DNA of 64,000 nucleotides from Cytospora piceicola (Eukaryota > Ascomycota > Sordariomycetes > Diaporthales > Cytosporaceae), in contig JALQBC010000011.1 of assembly GCA_023375675.1 (NCBI GenBank), positions 620,001 through 684,000 on the forward strand, given 5' to 3'. Each line of letters opens with the position of its first letter. Position 1 is the first letter of the stretch. Positions 31,216 through 44,613 of this stretch are shown in pieces. Made by a program: the position numbers and the translations under genes. A model generated the notes under the pieces. It did not search any database, had not been told where the DNA came from, and saw nothing but the letters and a program-made list of their open reading frames with translations.

Positions 31216-33309
31216 ATGGTCTACTGCGGGAAGCCCTCAAGGGGCTGTCAGATGTGCCGGACTCGTAGAATAAAGGTAAGCTGCTCTTATGAACGGCCGA
31301 CCAGGTCCCCCCCCCCAGAGGCTGACATATTATCATCCGGACAGTGTGATGAGACGAAGCCGACATGCAACCAATGTGCCAAAGCACGACGGGACTGTCC
31401 TGGCTACAGGGACGAGTTCGAGCTTATATTCCGGAATGAGACCAAGGCGACGGAGAGGAGGGCACAGAAGAGCAGCAAGAAGGGATATCTTGCCTCGTCG
31501 TCAGGCAACACCGCTAACGAGCACCCTCCAGCATCCGTTGGGAAACTCTCACCGATCGCCAAGGCTTTGGGGTCGCGCAACAGAGAGACCATCTCGCCTT
31601 CCCTCAGCATCCCGACCGATCAGATGGCCTCGTGCCACTTCCTCTCCAACTTCATCCTCGTACCGCGGGAGGGCAGTACTCGAGGGTTTATGGGCTACCT
31701 ACTGCCGCTGATGAAGACCGAGGGGCCAGATAGCCACCTGCAGCATGCCTTCAACGCGTGTTCCCTGGCTCATCTGGGGAACCGAGTCAAGTCAACTGAC
31801 GGGGACATCCTCGACAAGGCCTTGTCAGAGTACACCAAGGCTCTGGCGGCAACACACACCGCTCTGACAGACCAGGAGTCATACAAGTCCGACGCTTCGC
31901 TCGCGACGGTGCTACTCCTCGGACTGTACGAGGTAAGTCGACCTGGGCGTCGGGAAAACATGACCGGTTCAAGATCAAGCATCGCAAGACTAACACTTCC
32001 CTTCCCACGTTCCAGAACATCACGGCCAAGGAAAGGGGCATGTTCTCGTGGGGCTCGCACATAGAAGGCGCCATCTCGCTCGTCAAGTCCCGCGGCCGCA
32101 GACAGCTCCGCACCAACACGGGCCTCCTCCTCTTCATCGCGGTGCGCACGCAGATGATCATCCACGCGCTCACGTCGGGCAAGGCGCCGATCATGGGGGT
32201 GGACTGGTGGATCAGCGACACGGTCAAGGTGGAGTCGGCGGCCGAGTCGCAGCGCATCAACCTCAAGACGTCGGAGCTGCGGGCGGACGCGACGCGGCTC
32301 ATGACCGAGGTGGCGCGGACGCCCGAGACCATCGAGCTGATGCTGGCGCTGATCCGGCGGGCGCAGACGGTGGACCAGGAGTCGGTGCGGTGGATGCGGA
32401 GCGTGCCGGCGTCGTGGGGGTACCGCAGCGTGGCGTGGGAGGACTCGGTGCCGGGGGGCGACTTCGGGCGGGCCGAGGTGTTCCCGGGGCGCGTCGACGT
32501 CTACGGGGACTACTACATCGCGGGGGCGTGGAACATGCTCCGGGTGAACCGGCTCATCCTGGCGTCGGTCATCGTGCGGTGCGCCGCGTGGGTGTGCGCC
32601 CCCGTCGACTACCGCACCACGCCCGAGTACGCGACCGCCGCGCGCACCTGCGTCGACATGATCGCCGACATCATCGCCAGCGTGCCCTACCACCTCGGCT
32701 GGCACCTCCGGCCCGAGAGGCGCCACCTCCTGCAGAGGCAGCTGAGCGGCTTCGCCTGCGGCGAGGAGGACTCGCTCAAGGGCCTCGCCGGCTACTTCCT
32801 GACCTGGCCGCTCGGCTGCGTCGCCGGCCAGGACTACACCACCGACTCGCAGAGGGCCTGGGTCCAGGGCCGCCTGAGGTACATCGCCGACGAGCTGGGC
32901 GTCAAGTACGCGCGGATCATCTGCCAGGTGAGTTGCGCGACACCCCTGTCCTTGTCTTTTCGTTCGTCCTGTATTCCTGTTTTTTTTCCCTTCATTTCCT
33001 TTCCCACGGGGAACGGGGTTATCTTGGGCCGTTGCTGACTTGTTTCCTTCTTTCTTCATCACGCAGCTGAACGTGCGCATCCCGTCGATGCTGATCCGCC
33101 GGGACGGGCTCATGGCCGAGCCGTACCCCATGGCCCACAACTTCGTCAAGCTGATGTCTGCCCGGTATGTGCCGCCGGCGTCTGGTTCCACGATGGGCCC
33201 CGTGCAGCAGCGAGAGGCCATGGCCGAGAAGCAGCCCGAGGGCAACAAGAAGGAGCTCCTCCCGAAGGCGCCGAACGACGCTGGACCGGGTGTTGGGTAC
33301 ACAGTATGA
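31216..33309 (+). CDS. Zn2Cys6 fungal transcription factor
   Basis: Four exons, 31216-31275, 31345-31932, 32016-32927 and 33067-33309, give 600 aa. The first intron (69 nt) falls inside the zinc cluster. Splicing yields the perfect spacing C-x2-C-x6-C-x6-C-x2-C-x6-C (residues 11-38: CQMCRTRRIKCDETKPTC, then NQCAKARRDC). A basic Ser/Lys linker follows, then a long helical region of the fungal-specific factor type (STRGFMGYLLPLMKTEGPDS; ERGMFSWGSHIEGAISLVKS) to the C-terminus. Known role of the class: nuclear DNA-binding regulators of metabolism or development; the target here is unknown. Exon 3 is very GC-rich compared with exon 2 and the flanks. No biosynthetic cluster lies beside it. Confidence 0.88.
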
Positions 33310-34136
33310 AGAGCCAAGGGCTGGGCCCGATACCTGAGCGAGGATGTGGTCATGGCACAATATCTTTCGGTTTGTGACGGTTCGAGGTCACATGTATTGT
33401 ACCGCACATCGTTTAAGTCCCAGGTACACCTTTGGACCACAAATTGTACCGGGCTGGAGTTTTCGGTATTTCATTTGTTCAGGCGCGGGTGAAGACCATT
33501 CTTCTAGGAATCGGAAAAAAATACCCAGCATGGAGTTGCTTGAAGCTATTTTTGAAGCTTACATACATAGTCGCCATCTCTTACTCGAACGAATGACCGC
33601 TGTACGAAACAACTTTCGATATGATTCAGACTTGGCCGCGCATCCCCTCGCCCCATCCCCCCTTTACTTCCGGGGTGACACTTGACAAGGTCGCTCGGTA
33701 GATGATTCAACGTGCTGTATCTGTGCTGCATCACGGTGTCTGGTGTAATAGACGTACTGAGCTTGTGAAGCGAGACCTCAGAGCAGTGTTGCATGCCCCT
33801 TACTTATGGGTCCAAACGAGGCGACCTGGGGCGATCCAGCTCCCGGACCACTGGTCCATCTCGCAGTAATGCTTGGTCTTTTGGTGTTTCTTTTTTTCGG
33901 TGGAAACAAGTTCTGTGGATTGGAAAATCTCTTGTCAACCACATAATTTGAGGTGGTTCTTCGACGAAGATAGCTGGGTACTGATGAATTTGCTTAACGA
34001 AAACGGGACTGCGTCGTTGCGTGTTTGTAAAAAGAACCTAGGAAATGAGATACGGAGCATGCGCTCATACTGCGCGTCGCATCGCTTCGCATAGTTTCGC
34101 ATCGCATCGCATCGCATCGCATAACATCGCCTCACT
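33310..34136. other. Intergenic with CGCAT microsatellite
   Basis: Downstream of the transcription factor. No gene is seen. Tandem CGCAT units (TCGCATCGCATCGCATCGCA) lie at about 34076-34120, just beyond the end of the small membrane-protein gene. Confidence 0.5.
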
Positions 34137-34536
34137 TCACTTGCGCCTAGTGCCGCTTTGCTGCTGCTTGTTCGACCTCATGTTCCAGGCATTCACGAGG
34201 TACTTCTGTGTGGCATCGACCTCCTTCTCACTCTCGACGTGCTTGACGCCAACCTTGAGGCCGTCCTTGGTCCACACAACGTTCTTCTTGCCCATGCGTT
34301 CCGACACGTCGCCCTTGACCTTGGTGACGCCGTGATAGAGATGGTAGCCCACAAATGCAATGCCAGCCACCACGGTGAAGACAAGGATAAGAGGGATGAG
34401 GTGGCTAGCATCGACACATTGTTAGCCGTGTGTACGCGAGTGCCTCGGGTGCTGGGCACGAGAGAAAGGGAATGATGGGGGCTTGCCTGAGAAGGGAAGA
34501 AGAGGGTTGAGGTGGTGGCTTTTTCCCCCAGGCCAT
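34137..34536 (-). CDS. Small single-pass membrane protein, conserved-looking, function unknown
   Basis: Two exons, 34536-34487 and 34404-34137, give 105 aa. The 82-nt intron has a GC donor (CAG then GCAAGC), a GGCTAAC branch site and a TAG acceptor. Splicing joins MAWGKKPPPQPSSSLLS to HLIPLILVFTVVAGIAFVGY. The second stretch is a clear transmembrane helix of about 20 residues. After it comes a soluble tail with lysine-rich charge (ERMGKKNVVWTKDGLKVGVK) and YLVNAWN, ending in RTRRK-like basic residues. A short proline-rich N-terminus, one TM and a basic tail fit small fungal ER or mitochondrial membrane proteins. I do not recognise the family. The intact frame across the splice supports the gene. 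Confidence 0.7.
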
Positions 34537-36048
34537 CTTGTTGTCCCTTGTCTGTTTGTGTGGGATACTGTGGAGGGGATCTTCGTGAGATCGGAGTGCA
34601 GCGAGATCGCGATGGGCCGAGATGAGTAGGGTGACACAGTAAGATGGAGAGATCCACCGATAAGCTTCAAGTTTCAGAGTGTGTTGTTTGGTTTTGTGTG
34701 TGGTTTGAGATGTCCTGGTGAGAAACCCTGTCGGTTACTGAAGTAGGTACTGTGTATGGGGGAAAAAAGGAAGGAAAAAAAATGGAGGATGATCAAGAAA
34801 GGTAGAGAGAGGATCGTCAAAAGAATGAACACATTGTCCAAGGTCCAAAGTAGGTCCAGGTTGTAATTACCTACCGGCATGGAATGGCCCTGTGGCCGTC
34901 CAGTCCAGCTGTTGGAGGCACCCGGTTCCTTGGGTTCCTTGGATTCCTTGGGTTCCTCGGGCTACGTAGTGTATTGCACTGTACTGTATGTATGGCCAGG
35001 TGGGAACAGTACCCAAATGCACATGTGGCTGTACTGTAAATAGGTAAAGAGATCCACTGAACGCGGCCTTGTGGGGTAAACCTGATCAGACGGGCCTGAC
35101 GGGCAGGCGGCAACCTGGGGCCGTCAGGCCGTCCTGGCCGTGTGCTGCATCAAACGAACCAACTCCACACCGTCTCAGAAGCTTGGGCCATATAGGCGGG
35201 CATATGTGCAGCTGAGCCTTGGAAGGTTGGCAGTATCAGGCAGCCAGGGCAGCTTGTCTCCTGGATGGGCGAGTACCCACGCCCCGCAGCTTCCTGTTCA
35301 GGACCAACCATGTTGATAGGAACAAACTGCCCCTCTCACGTGAGAAGTCACATGATGTGAGTCCCCCCTCCCCTCCCTTCTTCCCAGAGGCCAGCAAGGC
35401 TGGAGCTGGATGACGAAGAACCTTGGAATTTGCGGACGGACCACCTACATTACTGTGTACCTAGGTACCTACAACAAAGCCAAGCCGACAGCTGTAATAG
35501 TAAGGTTCCAATCCAAGGTTGGTCCACGGGTATCTACAGAACGAACTCTGTAGCCCTCGATTTATCTACCATATCTACCAAATAGCCTCTTGGTCCGACA
35601 ATAAAATAAACCAAGCAAGGACTTGAGCTGGTAGTAGGAACAACATTCTTTGTTATCTTTTATCATCTTCTCCACTTCTCAATCTCACTTGTTCCCTCGT
35701 TCTTCATCCAGTCTGCCTGTCTGCCAGTGAGTCGCTGAAGATCCACTGTTAGTTCCGCTCCTCTTTGTCAGAGGATTCGTCGGTCGGGTCAAGGACAACT
35801 TGTCATCGGCGCCCCATACCAAACAGGAAAAGGCCAGAGCTGCCGTTCGGATACGTCTCAAGCTCCACAGCTCTCTTTCCAAGCACCACATCGCGACATC
35901 GTCTCCCCCATAGACATTCCCGCGCGACACATCCACTTCCACCCAGCCCTAACCACCTCCAAGCCCGAATAACATCGATAGACATCGTGTCTGAAAGGTC
36001 TGGTCCGAAGCTGAACATCCTATCCCTTCCGCCTTATTCGGGATAATC
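34537..36048. other. Intergenic region between divergent genes, SEC24 upstream side
   Basis: It holds the promoters of the small membrane protein (minus) and SEC24 (plus). A nine-base minisatellite GGTTCCTTG lies at about 34924-34960. A TACCTAGGTACC palindrome is near 35458-35470. C/T-rich leader sequence of SEC24 lies in the last about 350 bases. No gene is supported. Confidence 0.5.
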
Positions 36049-38920
36049 ATGTCGGCTCCCAACGACTACGGCCAACAGCCTGGCTTCCCCCAGCCATATG
36101 GTCAACAGCCTCCCTTTCCCAACGATGGTCAGGCATACGTCGATCCCGTCGGGACTCCTCCGCCAGGAGCTCAAGGACCCGGCGAGGCACCTGGTGGCAA
36201 GAAGAAGAAGAGAGCTTATGCTGCACAAGCTTTCGATGTTGGCAGCGGCGCCAATGCTGCCGTAGGGGGGCAATTACCGGCCGGGGGCCAGTTCGGCACT
36301 CCTGCGCCTGTGGCTGCTGGCTACGGTTATCCAGGACAAGAAGCACAACCTGCTGTCGCTGCCGCCGCCTATGGTGTCCCTCAAACATATGGCTCGCCGG
36401 CGGCTGCCCCCGGCTTCCAGCCGCCAGAGGCCTACGGTGTGCCTCCTGCGCCTGGTGTCGCTGGTATCACCCAAGGGATGGCAGGCATGCAGATGGGACA
36501 GGGACAACCGGCACCTCAGCAGGTGCCTGCTCAGGCCCGTGTCGGCCCCCTGAACCAGCTGTACCCTACCGACCTCCTCAACCAGCCCTTCAACGTCTCC
36601 GAGCTGGACCTGGCCCCTCCCCCGATCATCCTCCCCCCCAACGTAGGTAACCTGAGCTCTCCCCTTGTCTTTGCGATTGCTGACCCAGAACCAGTCCAGC
36701 GTTACTCCTTCCCCGGATGCGAACTGCCCGTCGAAATATGTGCGATCCACCCTCAATGCCGTGCCTACGACGCACTCTCTCCTCAAGAAATCAAAGCTGC
36801 CTTTCGCCCTCGTCATCCAGCCATACGCCTCGCTGCACGACCTGGATGACCATGTTCCTGTCGTACATGACCAGGTCATTTCGCGTTGCCGGAGGTGTCG
36901 GTCCTACATCAACCCATACGTCACATTTCTCGACCACGGACATAGATGGCGGTGTAACATGTGCAACCTGTCCAACGATGTCCCTCAAGCCTTCGACTGG
37001 GATGCAGCGGCCCAGAAGGCCGTCGACCGGTGGCAACGGCCAGAGCTTAACCACTCTGTGGTGGAATTCGTTGCCCCCCAGGAGTACATGGTCCGGCCTC
37101 CTCAGCCTCTTGTTTACCTCTTCCTCTTCGACGTGAGCTACGCCGCTGTTTCAACGGGTCTCCTGGCGACAAGCGCGCGGACCATCCTCGACAGCCTTGA
37201 CAGGATACCAAACGCGGACCGCCGCACTCGTCTTGGTTTCGTTGCAGTCGACTCCAGCCTGCACTACTTCTCAATCCCCAAGGACTCGGAAGAAAATGGC
37301 GAGACCAACATGCTTGTTGTCAGCGACCTGGACGAGCCTTTCCTGCCAGTGCCTACCGAGCTCCTCGTACCGTTGGCTGAGTCTCGCCAGAGCGTCGAGA
37401 ACTTCCTGACAAAGCTTCCCGACATGTTCGTCAACAACCAGAACAACGGATCTTGCATGGGTTCCGCCTTAAAGGCCGGACACAAGCTGATTTCCCCTCT
37501 GGGCGGTAAAATCGTCGTGCTCAGCGCCTCGCTACCGAACGTTGGCATCGGCAAGCTCGAAATGAGGGAAGACAAGAAGCTCTTGGGCACCTCCAAGGAA
37601 AGCAGTCTGCTCCAGACCGCGAGCAGCTTCTACAAGAGCTTCGCTGTTGAGTGTTCCAAGAACCAGGTCTCCATCGACATGTTCCTCTTCTCTTCGCAAT
37701 ATCAGGACGTGGCATCGCTGAGCAACCTTCCACGATACACCGGAGGTCAAACGTGGTTCTACCCTGGTTGGAACGCTGGACGACCCGAGGATGCTATCAA
37801 GTTCGCGTCGGAATTCAGTGACCATCTCTCTTCCGAGGTCGGCTTGGAGGCCGTGCTCAGAGTGCGGGCCACCACGGGTCTCCGAATGAACACATTCTAC
37901 GGAAACTTTTTCAACCGCAGTTCTGATCTCTGCGCTTTCCCGGCTTTCCCTCGCGACCAGTGCTACGTCGTTGAGGTGGCCATAGACGAGACTCTCACCA
38001 AAAGTACGATATGTATGCAGACGGCTGTCCTTCATACAACATGTAACGGCGAGCGTCGCATTCGCGTCTTGACCTTGGCCCTTCCAACAACCCAGAGCTT
38101 AGCGGATGTGTACGCATCTGCCGACCAGTGTGCCATCACTACCTATTTCAGCCATAAGGCGGTGGAGAAGGCGCTGAGCGGTGGGTTGGATTCTGCCAGG
38201 GACTCGCTGCAGAGCAAGATCATCGAGTTGCTGCAGACGTTCAGGAAAGAGCTGGCTGGCGGCAGCATGGGTGGCGGTCTTCAGTTCCCTGCCAACTTGC
38301 GCGGCTTGCCGGCCTTGTTCCTGGGTCTGATCAAGAACGTTGGCCTGCGGAAGTCAGCCCAGATCCCCTCAGATCTCAGGTCCGCTGCGCTTTGCCAGCT
38401 GTCGACGCTGCCTCTGCCGTTGCTGATGCAGTACATCTACCCTCGGCTCTACTCGCTGCACGACATGCCTGACATTGCGGGTACCCCTGACCCGGAGACG
38501 AGCCAGATCGTCTTGCCCCTGCCTCTGAACCTGTCATCCGAGAGATTCGTGTCCTACGGTCTGTATCTCATTGATGACGGCCAGACACAGTTCCTCTGGG
38601 TCGGCAGAGACACGGTGCCAGCCTTGCTCCTGGATGTGTTCGGCGTTGCTGACAGGACGCAACTTCACGTGGGCAAGGGCACATTGCCAATACTCGAAAA
38701 CGACTTCAACGAGCGTGTGCGCGCCGTTATCCAGAAGAGCAGGGACTACAAGTCTAGAGGCGTCGGCAGCATTATCCTGCCTCACCTCTACATTGTCCGG
38801 GAAGACGGTGAACCTAGTCTGAAGCTGTGGGCCCAGACACTGTTGGTAGAGGACAGGGCCGACCAGGGAATGAGCTTTGCACAGTGGATGGGGGTGCTGA
38901 GGGAAAAGGTACTAATCTGA
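36049..38920 (+). CDS. SEC24: COPII coat subunit Sec24
   Basis: Two exons, 36049-36642 and 36695-38920, give 939 aa. The 52-nt intron has donor GTAGGT and acceptor CAG; joining gives [20 protein letters not shown]. Order: a Gln/Pro/Gly-rich disordered N-terminus (1 to about 195); the Sec23/24 zinc finger at about 263-288 (CRRC ... CNMC); the vWA-like trunk ([20 protein letters not shown] onward, about 325-570); the beta-sandwich; a helical domain; and a C-terminal gelsolin-like domain ([20 protein letters not shown]). Known role: Sec24 with Sec23 forms the inner COPII coat at ER exit sites and selects cargo. The length is normal. An Arg-rich patch sits near the zinc finger. The upstream neighbour is divergent. 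Confidence 0.95.
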
Positions 38921-41900
38921 TGATCCCTCCAGGCCTCTTCTTCCTCTTCTTTTCTTCCGCTAACACACCACCTTTAGGTCGTCCAGTAATTCAACCATGG
39001 ACAGCATGTTTAAGTAGCGACAAACAATAATTGTATAGATTCCAACCACTGTTATCTCTGTTTCGACAGCGGCGGGCCAAGCAAATGGAATTATCAGTGC
39101 ACTCGCCCACTCATATCCGCCAGAGGCTCAGAATGATCCATCGTGCCGTTAACTTATGCTTTCAGATACACATGCTCACTAAGTTTTGGGGGCCGAGTTT
39201 CAAGACTAGGCAGGGGGTCCAGCGACGTTCTCAAAAAGCAATCTGCGAATAAGCCCATAGAAGAGGAACAAAGACCAAGACGCCATGTCGCAGCCCAGGT
39301 ATATAAAGCGTCCGACCGGCCCGTGGACCATTAGCGATCCTACCGCCCACCCGCCAAGGAGATAGACCGCAGATCTGATCAATGTAAGCTATGTACGGTC
39401 CGGATCGGGCCCAGATCCTTGGGACGCGGCGCAAGGCGCCGTCCCTCTTGCGTTCTGGCCCCTTGCGTCTCGTTATGAGGTCACCGGGCCGCGGAAAGGG
39501 GCCACTCCTCGAACAACATCTTCTGTTCTTGCAGCGCACATACATAATACACACACATTACCGAGTATATATGGGACAGACCTAAAGTTTTGGCCTTGGC
39601 CTCGACAATCTTGTAGTGACCCACAAGCCGGCCTCGATTTTTGGTCTGTCCTCCTGACAGATCCAAAAATAGGTTTTCTGTACCTAGCCTCCGAAGCCAT
39701 CATTCATCTCTGCATTGAAGTACATGCGGTAAGGAGTAAGGAGTAAGGATCTGTACAGTTGGGAAGCTCAATGTTCTTGTTGGCCGAGCCGGTCTCTGGA
39801 CGGACCACCATGTGATGAAACGGGCCACCCAATCCCGGGTGAAACACACGCGCCCAAGCAACGGACGGCTGATGACTGGCGCCTAATCTGAGCGCTGATT
39901 GGCCGAGGCGTCAAATCACATCGCGAATTGGACCGCGAATTTCTCTCACGGACGGGGGACGTCACATGATTGAGTGCCGTGGTTGGGCAGGGAGGCAGCT
40001 TTTCTGGATCAGGACCACAATGTAACGCATCGTGGACGTGAGCAATCACCCAGATGAGATATGTATGCCGCTGGCCGCGGTCCGCAAAGAAAAGGATATT
40101 TCAGTTAATTGCTGTGGCGCGCCAGCCCAGGCTTCATTCGTCGGCACGGATGCTGCACAGTAAAATGAAGATGCGGCCGGGGATTTTTCATGACAAAGAA
40201 AAGGGCTAACCGACGACTCAAGCAGCGGCGGACGACTAAGCCTCTCTGGTATTACTCTGGTATTACCCGCGAGGATGGGCCGGGCCTTGCCCATGTGGTT
40301 TTTTTTCTAGTGTGATTCTTACAATAGCAATAGTAACAATCGGCCTCTGGGTTGGCCCCTGAGCCGGTCTCACGTTCTGTTTCCGTCCTTGGCTCAAAGG
40401 GGGATGGGATGGATGGGATGGATGGACGGGTCGACCCCGGTGGACCCGCCGCCCGGTGTTGTTTATGTCAACAGGTTGCTACACCACCGCAGAGAGAGAG
40501 ATGATGAGGGAGGGAATAGAAGGACGTGAGATGTGAGAATAGCCTGGGCGTCAAACCTCTCTTTTTGCAAGGTGTCAAGGTGTCAAGGTGTTTCCCTGGA
40601 TCCTTGAGTAGGCTTCAAGTTGCTCACTGTACTTGGTTGTACTGAACATACCGGTTGGTTGGTTTGTCCTCTTTCTTGGAAATAGACCCCAGGGGCACCT
40701 AAAGAAAAGATTGATATCATATCATATTGTTTCTTCCTCTTTGACCTCTCTATTCTGTCTACTCTCCCTACTCTCCCTATTCTCTCTCCCCTTCCCCCCC
40801 AATCTCCCAAACCACCACCACACAGACCGTCTTGACTTCCCTGGTTTTTGGCCCCACTCAGGAGTACTGGTAGCAACTTTATCGGACAAAGAGCATTCTG
40901 GGCCCGCAGCTCTGTTACACTCTAGAATATCCACCCAACCCGTCCTTCTCCCTGACATCTAGGGTTCTTGATCCGGAAGACAAGACCTTGGGATCTCTGT
41001 GTGTGTGTTGTTCATATACACACAAAACAAACAGGCCCAGGTCTGCTGAGTTCTTCTAGAAGACGTCGACACGAGGAGCTGAAGAACAAAACGGCTCCCT
41101 AGTACCTGAGGCTAGTCTCTTAGCCTTGTAGCTATTTCTATATAGGTGTGTAAGCAAGCCTTTGGGTTCCCAGGTTGTTGATTGCAACTTGTACATACAT
41201 ACTCTCTCAAAGTGGCCCCTCTCCAGCTTTTTCCCCTGCCACCACTCGTTTCAGCCTTGCCCCCCTTCTCTGGCTTCACATCATTACGGATTTACACTAT
41301 TACACATCTCTATTGGACCGTCAGCCTGTTTTTCTTGGTCATATTAAGGCACTGCTGTCCGTCCCTGGACCACCAAAGGCTAATGATCATCTTTCTTTTC
41401 TTGGACACAGCAGGACAAGTCAAGACAAGACAAGAACAGGACAGGACAGGACAGGACAGGACAGGACAGGATAGGAACCATTTACGGATCGATCTAACTG
41501 ATCTGGAACCAAGTCCTCTCAACCCCGCTTCTAACCACCCACTTGCACTGTCAACCCATCCAACACACCCCACTTTCCCTCCCAGAGCTAAAGACCCAGC
41601 CGCGCCAGTCCCTCTCCAACGCCAACGCCGTCCTTTCTTCATAAGCCCATCCCTCCTTGTTGAAGACTGAGCTACCTATAACCCTCGAGCTTCTCTCATC
41701 CCGACTACGAGCTCCATCTTGCCAGAGCAAGCATCTTCCCACCATCGTCATTCATCACCTGCAGACCTGCGCCTTTCCCACAGCGCTTCCGTCAGTCCTC
41801 TCCCACACGTTACGTAGTACCTGCCCTGGTTGCTATTTCAGTCCCTACCACCACCACCCATCATCATCACCTTGCCGCCGCCATCCTCGTGGCACCGTCC

Positions 41901-41974
41901 CTGGTGTGTCTGTCACGACCACGCACCACATCGAACCTGTTACAACAACCTCCCTCTTCATAATACCAGCAATC
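38921..41974. other. Intergenic region and long leader of the MAP kinase
   Basis: About 3 kb with no supportable gene. It includes GGATGGATGGGATGG-type repeats at 40400-40425 and, near 41436-41470, seven perfect ACAGG units. From about 41490 to 41960 the plus strand is pyrimidine-rich with few purine runs, typical of a fungal 5' leader. Several short upstream ATGs occur in this stretch. Confidence 0.45.
41436..41475 (+). repeat. ACAGG pentanucleotide microsatellite
   Basis: Seven perfect ACAGG copies plus one ATAGG, about 500 bp upstream of the MAP-kinase start codon and probably within its promoter or leader. Confidence 0.9.
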
Positions 41975-43355
<1,381 letters not shown>

Positions 43356-44613
43356 CTTTTTTCACGTGTAGCATTTTGATCGACGGCGTTGGGGGGCGGT
43401 GATGAATGTTAACAGGTGTGTGTGTGTGTGTGTGTCCCCTGAGACGGGGACGGTTTGGAAGATACTTTGGACATGGGCCCTGATACCATGGATTTTATTG
43501 GGCCGGTGAAGCTGGATATACAAGACTTTTTTTGTTGGTGTTCGAGTAGTGAAGAAAGCCGCTTGGCAATGGAAGGAATGATGACTGCTATGATGGTCGA
43601 CTCCACACAGCATTTCGTCGTGGTCATATTCGGTCTGCGAGTTTTTTCGTTGTTTTTTTTCATTCAATTGATTTTGTTATACACATCGCCATCAACAGCA
43701 CCGAAAAGGAGGGGAAGAGAGCAACCATGGAGCGTTATTGATATGAAGGGATATTCTCAGGCTACTGTGTAGTCGCTGAGACAGAGTTGGGTGGCGAAGA
43801 CACCAGAGGCAAATGTAATTAACGATTGTACGGTGAAGAAAAGTGGCCAGCCCACAATAGAACGTTGCAAATCCATTTGATTGTCTTCACCTTGTCATCT
43901 CGACATGCACTTTGATTATGATCTTATATATATACAGCCTTGCCCCCCTGCCTTTTTGGCCTTCCTCTCAGGGGGGGTAATTATTCGTTTCCTCGTCTCG
44001 CGAGAGCCGCAGAAGAGAACCATAGACCTGCGTCTTCTCCAGGTGAAGCTGTTGGGGTATCTTTCAAGTCTTGATTCAAGAGGACAGCCTCTTTTCCTGC
44101 TTCTCGGGGATTTTGTTTTCCGAGTTGTGCCGAACATGTTCTCGCTTCCCTCGTACTCCGCGGAATCAGGGGGGGGGGGAGAGGGCGGGGTTGACTACCG
44201 CAGCCGTCCATATCGCTCCGCTCGCTCGCTCGCTCGCTCACTTCGAAGATGTGCTCGAGACCGATACTCTCAGCCTCGTTACGAGGGGTGGATGTTCCAC
44301 CTCATCATCCTGTCGCCCATGCTGCGGGACCACCCTCCAAACTGTGTTCGGCGTGGGAAGGCAAGGGCATGAAGCCCTTTTTGAGCAAGCACCCTTAAGC
44401 CCCTTGGGTGTTCCCGCCAGACCGTCAGATCAGCGACGCCTTCCTCGAGACATAGCAAGCTCCGGAGGAATGCACGGCGTTTGGGGCCCGAGGTCCCGGA
44501 GAGCGCCTCGAGGAGGTCCCAGCTTCCCTAGCTCTGGGGAAAACTTTTTCACCCACCCACACACAAACACACAAAAACACACAAAACGCCTCTCGCCCGG
44601 CCCCCCTCCCCCT
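43356..44613. other. Convergent intergenic region (MAP kinase / OXR1 3' ends)
   Basis: No gene. A GT dinucleotide run lies at 43417-43434, poly-G runs near 44170-44180 and a GCTC tetranucleotide tract (CGCTCGCTCGCTCGCTCAC) at 44217-44240. Open frames crossing this stretch on the plus strand are compositional and extend as shadows over OXR1. Confidence 0.5.

Noticed and set aside
31770..33440. Long minus-strand open frame (556 codons) opposite the Zn2Cys6 gene
   Set aside because: It is the antisense shadow of a very GC-rich exon; its sequence is low-complexity Arg/His/Val/Gly and it crosses the proven plus-strand exons.
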